A model generated the notes under the pieces. It worked only from the letters and a program-made list of their open reading frames with translations, had not been told where the DNA came from and ran no database searches. Below are positions 7,829 to 15,765 of a stretch of DNA of 64,000 nucleotides, in pieces (position 1 is the stretch's first letter; every line of letters begins with the position of its first letter). Source of the DNA: Candidatus Amarobacter glycogenicus (GTDB taxonomy: Bacteria; Chloroflexota; Dehalococcoidia; Tepidiformales; Tepidiformaceae). Location of the stretch: the NCBI GenBank assembly GCA_016719395.1, contig JADJZF010000010.1:1-64000 (forward strand). The letters run 5' to 3'. The translations under genes were made by a program, and so were the position numbers.

Positions 7829-8409
7829 CAGACCTGCGCCTTTGCCAGTGCCGCCGCGACCGCGCTTGCATACGCCCTGGAACTGTCGGTCGCCCCCGAG
7901 ATGGAGTTCACGCTGGCCGACTGGCGAGTGATGACCTGGGCGGGCAGGGAGGACACCTTGGAGCAGGGATACTTCGTCTGGCAGCTCGTGATCTCGGCGG
8001 AAACGATCCTTCCGCCGCTAACGACGACCGTGACGCCGATGCTACCGTGGCGGCTCGAACCGGTGCCGGTGTAACTGCCGTCCCGGTAGCCCGCTGCGGT
8101 CGTGCCGGTTGAAGTCGTGGCGGTCGCCGGCGGGAGGGTCGGGGTGGCTGCCGTCGCCGGGGTGGTCCCCGAGCGAGTGGCGGTCGCCGTGCTCGTTGGG
8201 GCGGTCGTCGCGAGCCCCTCAGCGATAGCCGCATTGGCTGCCACGCTATCCCCCGCGGAGGTACGGACGAACCCTGCGGCATAGACCGAGAGGATCGCCG
8301 CGGAACTCAGGCCCACCAGGCCGGCCTTCGACCGCACCTTCCGCGACTGCCAGAGGCGTCGCCTCCGCTCGGCCGCGGTCGAGGCATCTTCGTTGCGGTA
8401 CTCAGCCAT
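7828..8409 (-). CDS. Membrane-anchored FMN-binding domain protein (flavinylation target)
   Basis: The 193-residue protein has a basic N-terminus, one membrane helix (residues ~30-50, VGLSSAAILSVYAAGFV), a Thr/Ala/Pro-rich linker (~65-105), then an FMN-binding domain starting GYRDGSYTGTG. The C-terminus has SGATD at residues 171-175, the motif whose Thr receives FMN by a phosphoester bond from ApbE. Two cysteines (SCQTKYPC) lie in the domain. It is the first gene of the operon, with GGTGAG upstream of ATG 8409. The domain should sit outside the membrane, making it an electron acceptor or relay for the RnfD-like partner. Confidence 0.88.
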   Translation of the reverse strand: MAEYRNEDASTAAERRRRLWQSRKVRSKAGLVGLSSAAILSVYAAGFVRTSAGDSVAANAAIAEGLATTAPTSTATATRSGTTPATAATPTLPPATATTSTGTTAAGYRDGSYTGTGSSRHGSIGVTVVVSGGRIVSAEITSCQTKYPCSKVSSLPAQVITRQSASVNSISGATDSSRAYASAVAAALAKAQV

Positions 8410-8662
8410 CGCAGCTCACCTTCGAAAAGAACTTCAGCGTGAAGCTATCGCGAGAACATTTGAGCGCGATTGGATTCACCCGGAATCCGTCACCGGCGCT
8501 TAACCCGGGAGTGCGCGCCGGATGGCCCCAGTTCACGGTGGAGGAAGCCAGCCTGCCACTCCCTCCCGAGCGCGCCGCAGTCGAATTAGACCCCGTCAGC
8601 CCTGGGTCATCCGTTTCCTCCTCATCAACGTGCCGCCTCGGGCCGATAACCATGGAGAAATC

Positions 8663-9655
8663 GTGCCCGTGGCGGGAGACTTGTTGGCTGCCCAGACCGA
8701 CTTCATCGCACTCCTGACCGATCCGGACTTGCTCCAGCTCATGCTGTTCGCCTGTCCGGATGGCGTCCTCGCGACCAACGAGGAAGGCGACATCGCCCTC
8801 TATGCGGGCGCAAGCGAGGCCATGTTCGGCTACCGCCCGGTCGAGGTGATGGGGCACAGCTACCGGCTGCTGCTCGGGGATGAGCAGGCGTTCCAGTCCC
8901 TGCGGCGCGAGCTTGAGAGCCACGGCCAGGTGTCGAATTACGAGATTCCAGCGGTTCGAAAGGGCGGCGCAGCATTCTCCGCCGCTGTCTCGGCCGCCGT
9001 GATGAAGGACCGTTATGGGTGCCCAATCGGCACGATCTTCTACATCCGCGATCACTCCGGTGTCCGCCAGATCGAAGATGCACTTCGGCGAAACAACACC
9101 CAGCTCAACCACCTCGTGTCGGAACTCGACCACCTCGCCAAACATGACCAGCTCACCGGACTCCTGCGCCGCGGTAGCGCCGTCGAGGCGGCAGAAGATG
9201 CGCTCCTTTCCTCCGGTCTGGAACGCGAACCCTTTGGCGTGGCACTCTTCGACCTGGACCAGTTCAAGTCGGTGAACGATTCGTACGGACACCTCGTAGG
9301 TGACCGCGTGCTCGCGACGCTTGCCACGGTGATGCGGCGAGTTGCCCGCGCGCACGACATCGTGGGCCGTTTTGGGGGTGAGGAGTTCGTTGCCTTCCTC
9401 CCCGGGGCCGACCTCGCTGCGGTCTCCGGCTTCGCGGAACGAGTACGTGTCGCCATCGAACGGTCACGACTGGTCATCAGCGACGACATCCATGTGTCGA
9501 TCACCGTCTCGGCCGGGGTTGCCACGCTCCCTACCTGTGCCGATAGCCTGAACGACGCCCTGCGCATTGCCGATGACCGGCTTTACGCAGCCAAGCGGGC
9601 TGGCCGCAACCGAGTAGTCAACCACGACAGCGATGAGCGCAGGAGTGCCGCATGA
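8663..9655 (+). CDS. PAS-GGDEF diguanylate cyclase
   Basis: GTG 8663 is preferred because GGAG (8654-8657) precedes it at good spacing; a longer in-frame start at 8522 encodes Arg/Pro-rich sequence with no similarity to the family. The 330-residue protein has a PAS sensor (residues ~25-125, PDGVLATNEEG to IFYIRDHSG), a coiled linker (RQIEDALRRNNTQL) and a GGDEF domain with FDLDQFKSVNDSYGH. The active-site motif is GGEEF (238-242) and the product-inhibition RxxD (RAHD) lies five residues before it, so an active, feedback-inhibited enzyme making c-di-GMP is predicted. The stop overlaps the next gene. Confidence 0.92.
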   Translation: MPVAGDLLAAQTDFIALLTDPDLLQLMLFACPDGVLATNEEGDIALYAGASEAMFGYRPVEVMGHSYRLLLGDEQAFQSLRRELESHGQVSNYEIPAVRKGGAAFSAAVSAAVMKDRYGCPIGTIFYIRDHSGVRQIEDALRRNNTQLNHLVSELDHLAKHDQLTGLLRRGSAVEAAEDALLSSGLEREPFGVALFDLDQFKSVNDSYGHLVGDRVLATLATVMRRVARAHDIVGRFGGEEFVAFLPGADLAAVSGFAERVRVAIERSRLVISDDIHVSITVSAGVATLPTCADSLNDALRIADDRLYAAKRAGRNRVVNHDSDERRSAA

Positions 9656-10623
9656 CCACCGAACCCACCTCATTGGGCATGAATACCCGCAACCGGCTGC
9701 GCCTGATCGTCAACCGGACCACGGACCTGACACCGTTGAAGAGCGTGGCGACCAAGGCCATCCAGCTCGCCGAGGACGAACGTTCCGCCGCCATGGATCT
9801 CGCCACCGTCATCAGTTCCGACCAGGCCCTCACGGCGAAGCTCCTCAAGCTCTCGAACTCCGCCTATTACGGCTACGCCCGGAGGATCTCCAACGTGCGC
9901 GAGGCCGTCATCCTCCTCGGAATGCGGACGGTCCGCTCAGTCGCTATCTCCTCGGCAATCATCGATGCCTTCCGCGTCCCAGACCTGGAGCGTGGCGGGT
10001 TCGACCAGGACTTGTTCTGGGCACACTCCGTTAGCGTCGGTCTCGTGGCGGAACTCATCGCCCGCGAAACGCGCATATCGCGGCCCGAAGATGCGTTCAC
10101 CGCCGGCGTACTCCACGACGTCGGGAAGCTCGCCATGATGCTTGCCGAGCCGCAGCTCTTCGGCGAGGTGGTGGACCTCGTAAACCACGAGAACATGAAG
10201 TACCGCGAAGCCGAACTCGCCGTCTTTGAGATTGGCCACGAACATGTTGGTTCCCGGCTCAGCCAGCGGTGGAAGTTCCCCGAGTCGCTGATCTCCGCGA
10301 TCCGCGATCACCACCCAGCGAAGGGAGTGCACGGGATCGTATCGATGGGTGACCTGGTCGCCGCTGCCGACCTCGCGTGCAACCGCGAAGGGCTCGCCTG
10401 CGGGTTCGACTTCACGCGGGATGAAGCACGGAAGGCGGTTGTGGCGCTGCCGCCGGCGGTCGATCTCGCGATCGGCAAGGTGCATGGCGGCATGGCCACC
10501 GTCGAAGAAAAGGCCCGGGCGTTCTTGCTGCACGTTACTGCCCGCCCTCCCCAGTGGTATGCGCCGCATCGTGGCGAACTGGGTGCTGAAGCCGATCCAG
10601 CCCAAGAAGCCGGCGCGGCCTGA
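9652..10623 (+). CDS. HDOD-domain signalling protein
   Basis: The 323-residue protein overlaps the diguanylate cyclase by ATGA. Its HDOD domain is evident from LTPLKSVATKAIQLAEDE, SSDQALTAKLLKLSNSAYYG, REAVILLGMRTVRS and a retained HDVGK motif (TAGVLHDVGKL). HDOD proteins are HD-GYP relatives that usually lack full phosphodiesterase chemistry and act as scaffolds in motility, biofilm or cell-cycle signalling. A paralogue is encoded at 40.1-41.0 kb on the other strand with near-identical motifs. Co-expression with a GGDEF enzyme points to c-di-GMP-linked control. Confidence 0.9.
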   Translation: MTTEPTSLGMNTRNRLRLIVNRTTDLTPLKSVATKAIQLAEDERSAAMDLATVISSDQALTAKLLKLSNSAYYGYARRISNVREAVILLGMRTVRSVAISSAIIDAFRVPDLERGGFDQDLFWAHSVSVGLVAELIARETRISRPEDAFTAGVLHDVGKLAMMLAEPQLFGEVVDLVNHENMKYREAELAVFEIGHEHVGSRLSQRWKFPESLISAIRDHHPAKGVHGIVSMGDLVAAADLACNREGLACGFDFTRDEARKAVVALPPAVDLAIGKVHGGMATVEEKARAFLLHVTARPPQWYAPHRGELGAEADPAQEAGAA

Positions 10624-10667
10624 TGTTCCGCTACCTCCCAGCCGATATCCGTTAGTGAGGACAATGT

Positions 10668-11417
10668 ATGAAGCGGAATGAACTGGAGCCCGCAGCCCCG
10701 GAACAGCCCGGTAAGGACATGCGCAAACACGCATTGCGTTTTGCGCTGCTCATTGGCTGGGGCGTCGTCCTGACGTTGCAGGTCGCCGGGACCCTCCGGA
10801 ATCCTTCCGTCTCGAATGTCGTCGTCGCTGCGGCGTTCTTCTGCCTGTTCGCGATAGTGAACGTCAACCTCTTCCTCATGGGCTGGCTCGGTCACCGCAG
10901 TTGGCGCCGCGTCTCGAACAAGCTGCACGGTGCCGCCTACCTGAGCGAGTTCCACAACCTCCCCAACCGCAACTACGTGCTCGCCGAGTTGCGACGCGAA
11001 ATGCCGCGCGCACGGGCACATAACGCCCCGTTCGTCCTTATTCAGCTCTCGCTAGAGACCATCGAAGATGTGCGCGCCCGGCGAGGCGATGACTTCGCCG
11101 ACCGTGGCGTCAACGCCCTTGTCGAGGTCTTGAAGCGGCTAACGCGCAGCTCCGACTTCCTCGCCCACCTCGGTGGCGCGCGCTTCTGTGTCGTCCTGGT
11201 CGAATGCACGCTTGAACAGTCGTACATCTACTTGAAGCGAGTGCCCGGGACTATCTCTGTCAGCGACGGGCACCAGATGCTGGACCTCGCCGTCACCGCC
11301 CGCGTCCACCAGTACGACCTCGAGTCCCTCTACGCCACCGATGTCCTCCGGGACCTCGAAGAGATGAAGCCGCTGCGGCGCCGCGAGCAACCGCGGATGG
11401 ACTCCCTGGCCGCGTAG
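10668..11417 (+). CDS. Membrane protein with degenerate GGDEF domain
   Basis: The 249-residue protein has two membrane helices (residues ~22-42 and ~48-72) and then a GGDEF-like fold (NLPNRNYVLAELRRE, then FVLIQLSLETIEDV). The signature loop reads LGGARF in place of (R/K)YGGDEF, so the catalytic acidic residue is lost and no RxxD site is visible. It is probably an inactive receptor or allosteric partner. It follows the HDOD gene by 44 bp with GTGAGG before ATG 10668, so it is likely the third gene of the c-di-GMP operon. Assignment rests on fold-type motifs, with moderate certainty. Confidence 0.7.
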   Translation: MKRNELEPAAPEQPGKDMRKHALRFALLIGWGVVLTLQVAGTLRNPSVSNVVVAAAFFCLFAIVNVNLFLMGWLGHRSWRRVSNKLHGAAYLSEFHNLPNRNYVLAELRREMPRARAHNAPFVLIQLSLETIEDVRARRGDDFADRGVNALVEVLKRLTRSSDFLAHLGGARFCVVLVECTLEQSYIYLKRVPGTISVSDGHQMLDLAVTARVHQYDLESLYATDVLRDLEEMKPLRRREQPRMDSLAA

Positions 11418-11430
11418 GCAGACCCCCGCT

Positions 11431-12870
11431 TCACACCCCGTACCGCGTCGACTCTCCGATCCTGTGCAACTTCAGGAAGTTGGTCGTGCCATGGGCACTC
11501 ACCGGGAGACTCGCCACCACGACGACCTCCTCGCCGTCGGCCACGTGCTGGCGTTCCGTCAGGAGCTGGTCGACCGATCGCAACAATTCCTCGGATGAGC
11601 CGACGAGGTCACTGCACAGCGGGATGACCCCGCGGGCGAGAGCCAGCCGCCGCGTCACCGTCTCGTGTGGCGAAATCGCATAGATCGGTGCGTTCGGATG
11701 CACTTTACTCAGCAGTAGCGCGGTGTAGCCGCTGTTTGTGAAGCAGACAACGGCCTTCATGTTCGGGTCAGACTCCACAATCCGGCGGGCAGCAAGCGCG
11801 ACGACCAGCGAGTGATCATCGGTTTCCGGCTGTGCCAGCACGTCGCGCTCGAACTCAGCCGTCGCCGCCTCGGCCCGCCGAATGATGCGGTCCATCATTG
11901 CCACCGATTCGACGGGGTAGTTCCCGGTCGCGGTTTCGCCACTCAACATCACGGCGTCGCACAACTCCCAGACGGCATTCGCGACATCTGAGGCCTCCGC
12001 CCGGGTCGGGCGCGGCGAGTCGATCATCGATTCGAGCATCTGGGTTGCGGTGATTACCGGGATCTGGTTCCGGGCTGCGGCGGCGATGATCCGGCGCTGT
12101 TGCACAGGCACGTCCTCCGGAGGCAACTCCACCCCCAAGTCGCCGCGGGCAACCATCGCCCCATCGGCTTCGGCGAGCACCGCATCGAGGTTCTCGACCG
12201 CCTGCCGGCGCTCAATCTTCGCGATGATCGGCACGTCTTCTCCCAGGCTCCCGATATACTCCCGGGTCCTCGCTATGTCGGCCGCGTCGCGCACGAAGCT
12301 CAGGCCGAAGTAGTCCACGCCGGCCCTCAGGCCCGCCTGGATGCACTCCCGATCACGCTCGGTGAGTGCCGGCGTCGTCAGGTTCGTCGCCGGGAAGCTG
12401 ACGCCCTTGTGAGGCCCCAGCAGCCCGCCCGTGATGACCCGGCAGTCCAGCCCTTCCGGCGATGAGCGCAACACTTCGAGCTCCAGCTTGCCGTCGTCGA
12501 GAAGGATCCGTTCGCCCGCCATGACGTCTTCCGTGAGCCTCGGATACTCCACCGAGAGGAGATGTTCGTTGCCGGCGACCGCTCGATTCGTCAATCTGAG
12601 TTCGCGGCCCGGCGAAAGTTCGATCAGTCGCCCTGATTCGGTGTCCCCGGTCCGTAACTTGGGACCGCTCAGGTCCATGAGCACCGCGACGGGCTTGCCG
12701 AGCCGGCCGGAAACCTCTCGCACCACGTGTACCGACTCCACGTGCTCTTCCAGCGTGCCGTGGCTCGTGTTCAGTCGGGCGACATCCATCCCGGCCCGGA
12801 TCATGGCGGCGATGGTCTCGGGTTGGAGCGAAGCTGGGCCAAGCGTGCAGACGATCTTCGTGCGGCGCAT
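11431..12870 (-). CDS. pyk: Pyruvate kinase
   Basis: The 479-residue cytosolic enzyme converts PEP and ADP to pyruvate and ATP. Motifs in order: RRTKIVCTLGPAS, DVARLNTSHG, VLMDLSGPKLRTG, the catalytic Lys region PIIAKIERRQAVENLD, MVARGDLGVE, ITATQMLESM and DVANAV, followed by the C-terminal allosteric domain (AVVCFTNSGYTALLLSKVHPNAPIYA). ATG 12870 fits the conserved N-terminus. TACACT lies 8 nt upstream of it and there is no Shine-Dalgarno, as in several other genes here. It diverges from the gene at 12927 across a palindromic 56-bp gap. Confidence 0.96.
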   Translation of the reverse strand: MRRTKIVCTLGPASLQPETIAAMIRAGMDVARLNTSHGTLEEHVESVHVVREVSGRLGKPVAVLMDLSGPKLRTGDTESGRLIELSPGRELRLTNRAVAGNEHLLSVEYPRLTEDVMAGERILLDDGKLELEVLRSSPEGLDCRVITGGLLGPHKGVSFPATNLTTPALTERDRECIQAGLRAGVDYFGLSFVRDAADIARTREYIGSLGEDVPIIAKIERRQAVENLDAVLAEADGAMVARGDLGVELPPEDVPVQQRRIIAAAARNQIPVITATQMLESMIDSPRPTRAEASDVANAVWELCDAVMLSGETATGNYPVESVAMMDRIIRRAEAATAEFERDVLAQPETDDHSLVVALAARRIVESDPNMKAVVCFTNSGYTALLLSKVHPNAPIYAISPHETVTRRLALARGVIPLCSDLVGSSEELLRSVDQLLTERQHVADGEEVVVVASLPVSAHGTTNFLKLHRIGESTRYGV

Positions 12871-12926
12871 CGATGCCCAGTGTAACAACTGGTCACTTGC
12901 AAACCGGTTTGCCTACACTGGGCGCC
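12871..12926. promoter_or_regulatory. Symmetric divergent leaderless promoter pair with nested palindromes
   Basis: The gap between pyk and the 12927 gene holds an outer inverted repeat, GCCCAGTGTA (12875-12884) and TACACTGGGC (12914-12923), around a central perfect 14-bp palindrome GCAAACCGGTTTGC (12899-12912). Each outer arm contains a -10-like TACACT, ending 8 nt before pyk and 7 nt before the plus-strand ATG, so both transcripts could start at or next to the start codon. The central palindrome could bind a regulator that controls both genes. Confidence 0.55.
12914..12919 (+). promoter_or_regulatory. -10-like TACACT for the gene at 12927
   Basis: The hexamer is separated from ATG 12927 by 7 nt with no Shine-Dalgarno, consistent with a leaderless mRNA. 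Confidence 0.5.
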
Positions 12927-13417
12927 ATGCCCACCAAAGACGGCCGGATGAAGGCCCGCGAGTGGCTCTTTTACACGGAAGACCTCACCCTCGCTACACT
13001 CGGCGAATCGGTCCCTGGGCCTCGACGCCGTGTCATGTGGACGGTCCTGCAGTTCTACTGGGACACGCCGGCGGCCCACTTCGAGCTGCAACCCCAGCCC
13101 TCGCGATCACTCATCGAGGTCGGCCTGCACTTTGAAGGTCGCGCCGAACAGAACGAGGCATGGGCTGCACGGATCACGCCCCACACGGCAGAGATCCAGT
13201 CGGCGCTGGGCGGAGCGTGGGAATTGGAGGAGTGGACTGCCAGCTGGCGGAGGCTGCACCGCGTCTATCACTTCGATCACCTGACAGGCGCGCGCTCGGC
13301 CGCGAGGTCGCAGCTGAATGGGCGAAAGCAATCTCGCTCCTCTGGCCGTTCGCCCAGGCGGGAATGGAGTCTCCATCGCCGAACCTCCCGCGTTTGATGG
13401 CGGCGGCATCGCGTTGA
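12927..13417 (+). CDS. Conserved hypothetical protein, interrupted by a 2-nt expansion
   Basis: The frame from ATG 12927 reads sensibly (REWLFYTEDLTLATLGESVP ... WRRLHRVYHFDHLTG) until a GCGCGCGC run at 13288-13295. It then becomes Arg/Ser-rich and ends at 13397. Removing one CG pair restores LTGALGREVAAEWAKAIS and a natural stop at 13415-13417, giving 162 residues. The protein is soluble and I do not recognise a family. The site is a simple repeat, so strand slippage or a read error are both possible. It diverges from pyk and its start shows the leaderless pattern. Confidence 0.6.
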
Positions 13418-13462
13418 GCGGCACTGCTGGCTGACGAGGTTGCCAGCGATCGGGCGGAGCGC

Positions 13463-13468
13463 CAGAAT
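13463..13468 (+). promoter_or_regulatory. -10-like CAGAAT for the penicillin-acylase gene
   Basis: CAGAAT lies 8 nt before ATG 13477 with no Shine-Dalgarno between, matching the leaderless pattern seen at other genes here. Confidence 0.4.
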
Positions 13469-13476
13469 CGCCCGCT

Positions 13477-15753
13477 ATGCCTTCCGCTCTCCGCTTTCCC
13501 GATCTCGATGCAGCCCTCACTATTCGCCGTGATGCCTATGGCGTCGCTCACATCGAAGCGGCGACCGACCACGATGCGTGGTTCGGGCAGGGGTTCGCCG
13601 CCGCCCAGGACCGTCTCTGGCAGATGGAATACGACCGCCGCCGCGCCGTCGGGCGCTGGTCCGAAGCTGCCGGTCCCACCGGTCTTCCCGCCGACCGCCT
13701 CGCGGTGCGCCTCGGCCTCGAGTCCGCCGCAAAAGCCGATCTCGATGCGATGGCGCCCGACGTTCGGGCGATGTTCGAGGCCTATGCCAAGGGCGTAAAC
13801 GCCTTCCTCGCCACGAACCCCGTCCTCCCGCCAGAGTTCGCTCTCACCGGCATCACACCCGAACCGTGGGAACCCTGGCACTCCATCGCGCTTTTCAAGA
13901 TCCGGCACATCCTGATGGGGCTCTGGCAGTGGAAGGTCGCCTGTGCCGGGTTGCTTGGCCGGGTCGGCCCCGAAACCTGGGAGAAGCTCCGGTTCCTGCC
14001 CGCAGTCGGCACCGCCGTCGTCCTGCCGCCCGGCACGAAGGTCATGGAGCTCTATCTGCATGCCTCGGAGGAGATCGCTGCGGCGGCGGAGCACCTGGGC
14101 TTCCTCTCTGAAATCGAAGCCGGCTCCAACTCGTGGGTCGTGAGTGGAGATCGGACGGCGACGGGCAGGCCGGTCCTGTGCAACGACTCCCATCGGGCGC
14201 TCGATGTCCCGAATGCGTACTGGCAGGTCCACGTCGCCGGGCCGGACTTCAACGTGTCCGGCGCCACGTTTGCCGGCTTCCCCGGGTTCCCCCACTTCGG
14301 CTTCAACGGCTCAACGGGCTGGAACATCACCCATACCCAGGCCGACTACCAGGACCTCTTCATCGAGAAGTTCGAAGGCCCCGACGGTGATCGCTACCTG
14401 ACCGAATCGGGCAGTCGGCCGGCGGAACGCAGCAAGCACACCATCCGCGTCCGCGGCGCGGACGCTGAGTCCGTCGAGACCTGGAAGACGCGCCACGGTC
14501 CGGTGGTGCACGGGGATCCGCGCTCCGGAATGGCCATCGCGCTCAGCTACACGGCATTGCAGCCGGGCAGGCGGCCGTTCGACGGTCTGCGCGCAACCCT
14601 CGTCGCGAACGATGTCCACCAACTGTTCGAAGCACAGCGCACCTGGGTCGATCCGGTAAACAACCTTGTCGCCGCCGATACTTCCGGAAACATCGGCTAC
14701 ATGGTTCGTGGTGAGTTGCCGGTGCGCGCCTCCCGGGCGGGCCGGCGCCTGCCGGTTCCCGGCTGGACCGGCGAGCACGAATGGCTGGGGTCCGTCCCTT
14801 TCGAGGAATTGCCGCGCAGTGTCAATCCCGTGGAAGGCTTCTTCGCCACCGCCAACCAGCGGGTCATCGCCGCCGATGAGCCGTACATCAGCGCCTACTT
14901 CGCCTCGCCGTCTCGCGCCGATCGGCTCGTCGAACTGCTCGGCACCCGCGCGACGCTGACCCCGCAGGCGATCGCCGGATTCCAGGATGACACCACATCG
15001 AAGCCGGCGCGGACGTGGGCACGATTCCTCGAGGGCCACGGCCCGTTCGCCGGCGACGCAGAACGCGCGCGCGCGCTTCTCTCAAACTGGGACGGCAACC
15101 TCCTCCCGGAGCGAGCCGAGCCATTGCTGTACGCCTACTTCCGCCGGGCAGTCATGCACGAGCTCTTCGTCCCCCTCATCGGCGAAGACGCCTGGGGATT
15201 CCTCACAACCGATCTGAACCCCGGATTGGGCCGCATTGCCGCCGGCCTCGTGGCCGAAATCGTGGCGCACCTGCCGGACGGTGCGCAGCCACCCGATGGC
15301 CGCTCGTGGGCCGCTGTCCTTCGCCCGGCGCTGGAGACCGCGTGGCGCCGGGCCTCAGCGCTCGCCGGGTCGGACTTCGCGTCCTGGCGGTGGGCCGACC
15401 ACCACCAGACAGGGAGCCGGAATCCGCTGAGCGCTGTCTTCCCGGATGCCGGGCTGGACCCGCCGCGGATCGTCATCGGCGGGGATGCCGACACCATCAA
15501 GAACGCGGGCTACGGTATCAGCGGGAAGCGGGACTTCGTCATCAGCCAGACTTCCGTGTATCGCCAGGTAGTCGATTTCGCCGCGCCGGACGAGGCCTCA
15601 TACGTCATACCCGGCGGCGTCTCCGGTGATTCGCGGAGCCCCCACTTCGCCGATCAGTTGCCGCTCTGGGCTGCCTGCGAACGAATCCCGATGCATCGGC
15701 TCGCCGGGCAGGCGGCCGCCGCCGCGGTGTCGGAGATACGCCTCCGGCCCTAG
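13477..15753 (+). CDS. Penicillin-acylase-family Ntn hydrolase
   Basis: The 758-residue protein has the alpha/spacer/beta plan of penicillin G acylases and acyl-homoserine-lactone acylases: DAYGVAHIEA and FGQGFAAAQDRLWQMEYDRR in the alpha part, then GSNSWVVSG, whose Ser217 would become the N-terminal nucleophile of the beta chain after autocleavage, FAGFPGFPHFGFNGSTGWNIT, and a closing region with NPLSAVFPDAGLD. These enzymes hydrolyse amide bonds of acylated amines. There is no signal peptide, so it appears cytoplasmic, unlike the classical periplasmic members. The natural substrate cannot be predicted. Confidence 0.88.
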   Translation: MPSALRFPDLDAALTIRRDAYGVAHIEAATDHDAWFGQGFAAAQDRLWQMEYDRRRAVGRWSEAAGPTGLPADRLAVRLGLESAAKADLDAMAPDVRAMFEAYAKGVNAFLATNPVLPPEFALTGITPEPWEPWHSIALFKIRHILMGLWQWKVACAGLLGRVGPETWEKLRFLPAVGTAVVLPPGTKVMELYLHASEEIAAAAEHLGFLSEIEAGSNSWVVSGDRTATGRPVLCNDSHRALDVPNAYWQVHVAGPDFNVSGATFAGFPGFPHFGFNGSTGWNITHTQADYQDLFIEKFEGPDGDRYLTESGSRPAERSKHTIRVRGADAESVETWKTRHGPVVHGDPRSGMAIALSYTALQPGRRPFDGLRATLVANDVHQLFEAQRTWVDPVNNLVAADTSGNIGYMVRGELPVRASRAGRRLPVPGWTGEHEWLGSVPFEELPRSVNPVEGFFATANQRVIAADEPYISAYFASPSRADRLVELLGTRATLTPQAIAGFQDDTTSKPARTWARFLEGHGPFAGDAERARALLSNWDGNLLPERAEPLLYAYFRRAVMHELFVPLIGEDAWGFLTTDLNPGLGRIAAGLVAEIVAHLPDGAQPPDGRSWAAVLRPALETAWRRASALAGSDFASWRWADHHQTGSRNPLSAVFPDAGLDPPRIVIGGDADTIKNAGYGISGKRDFVISQTSVYRQVVDFAAPDEASYVIPGGVSGDSRSPHFADQLPLWAACERIPMHRLAGQAAAAAVSEIRLRP

Positions 15754-15765
15754 CCGCGCCAGGGT

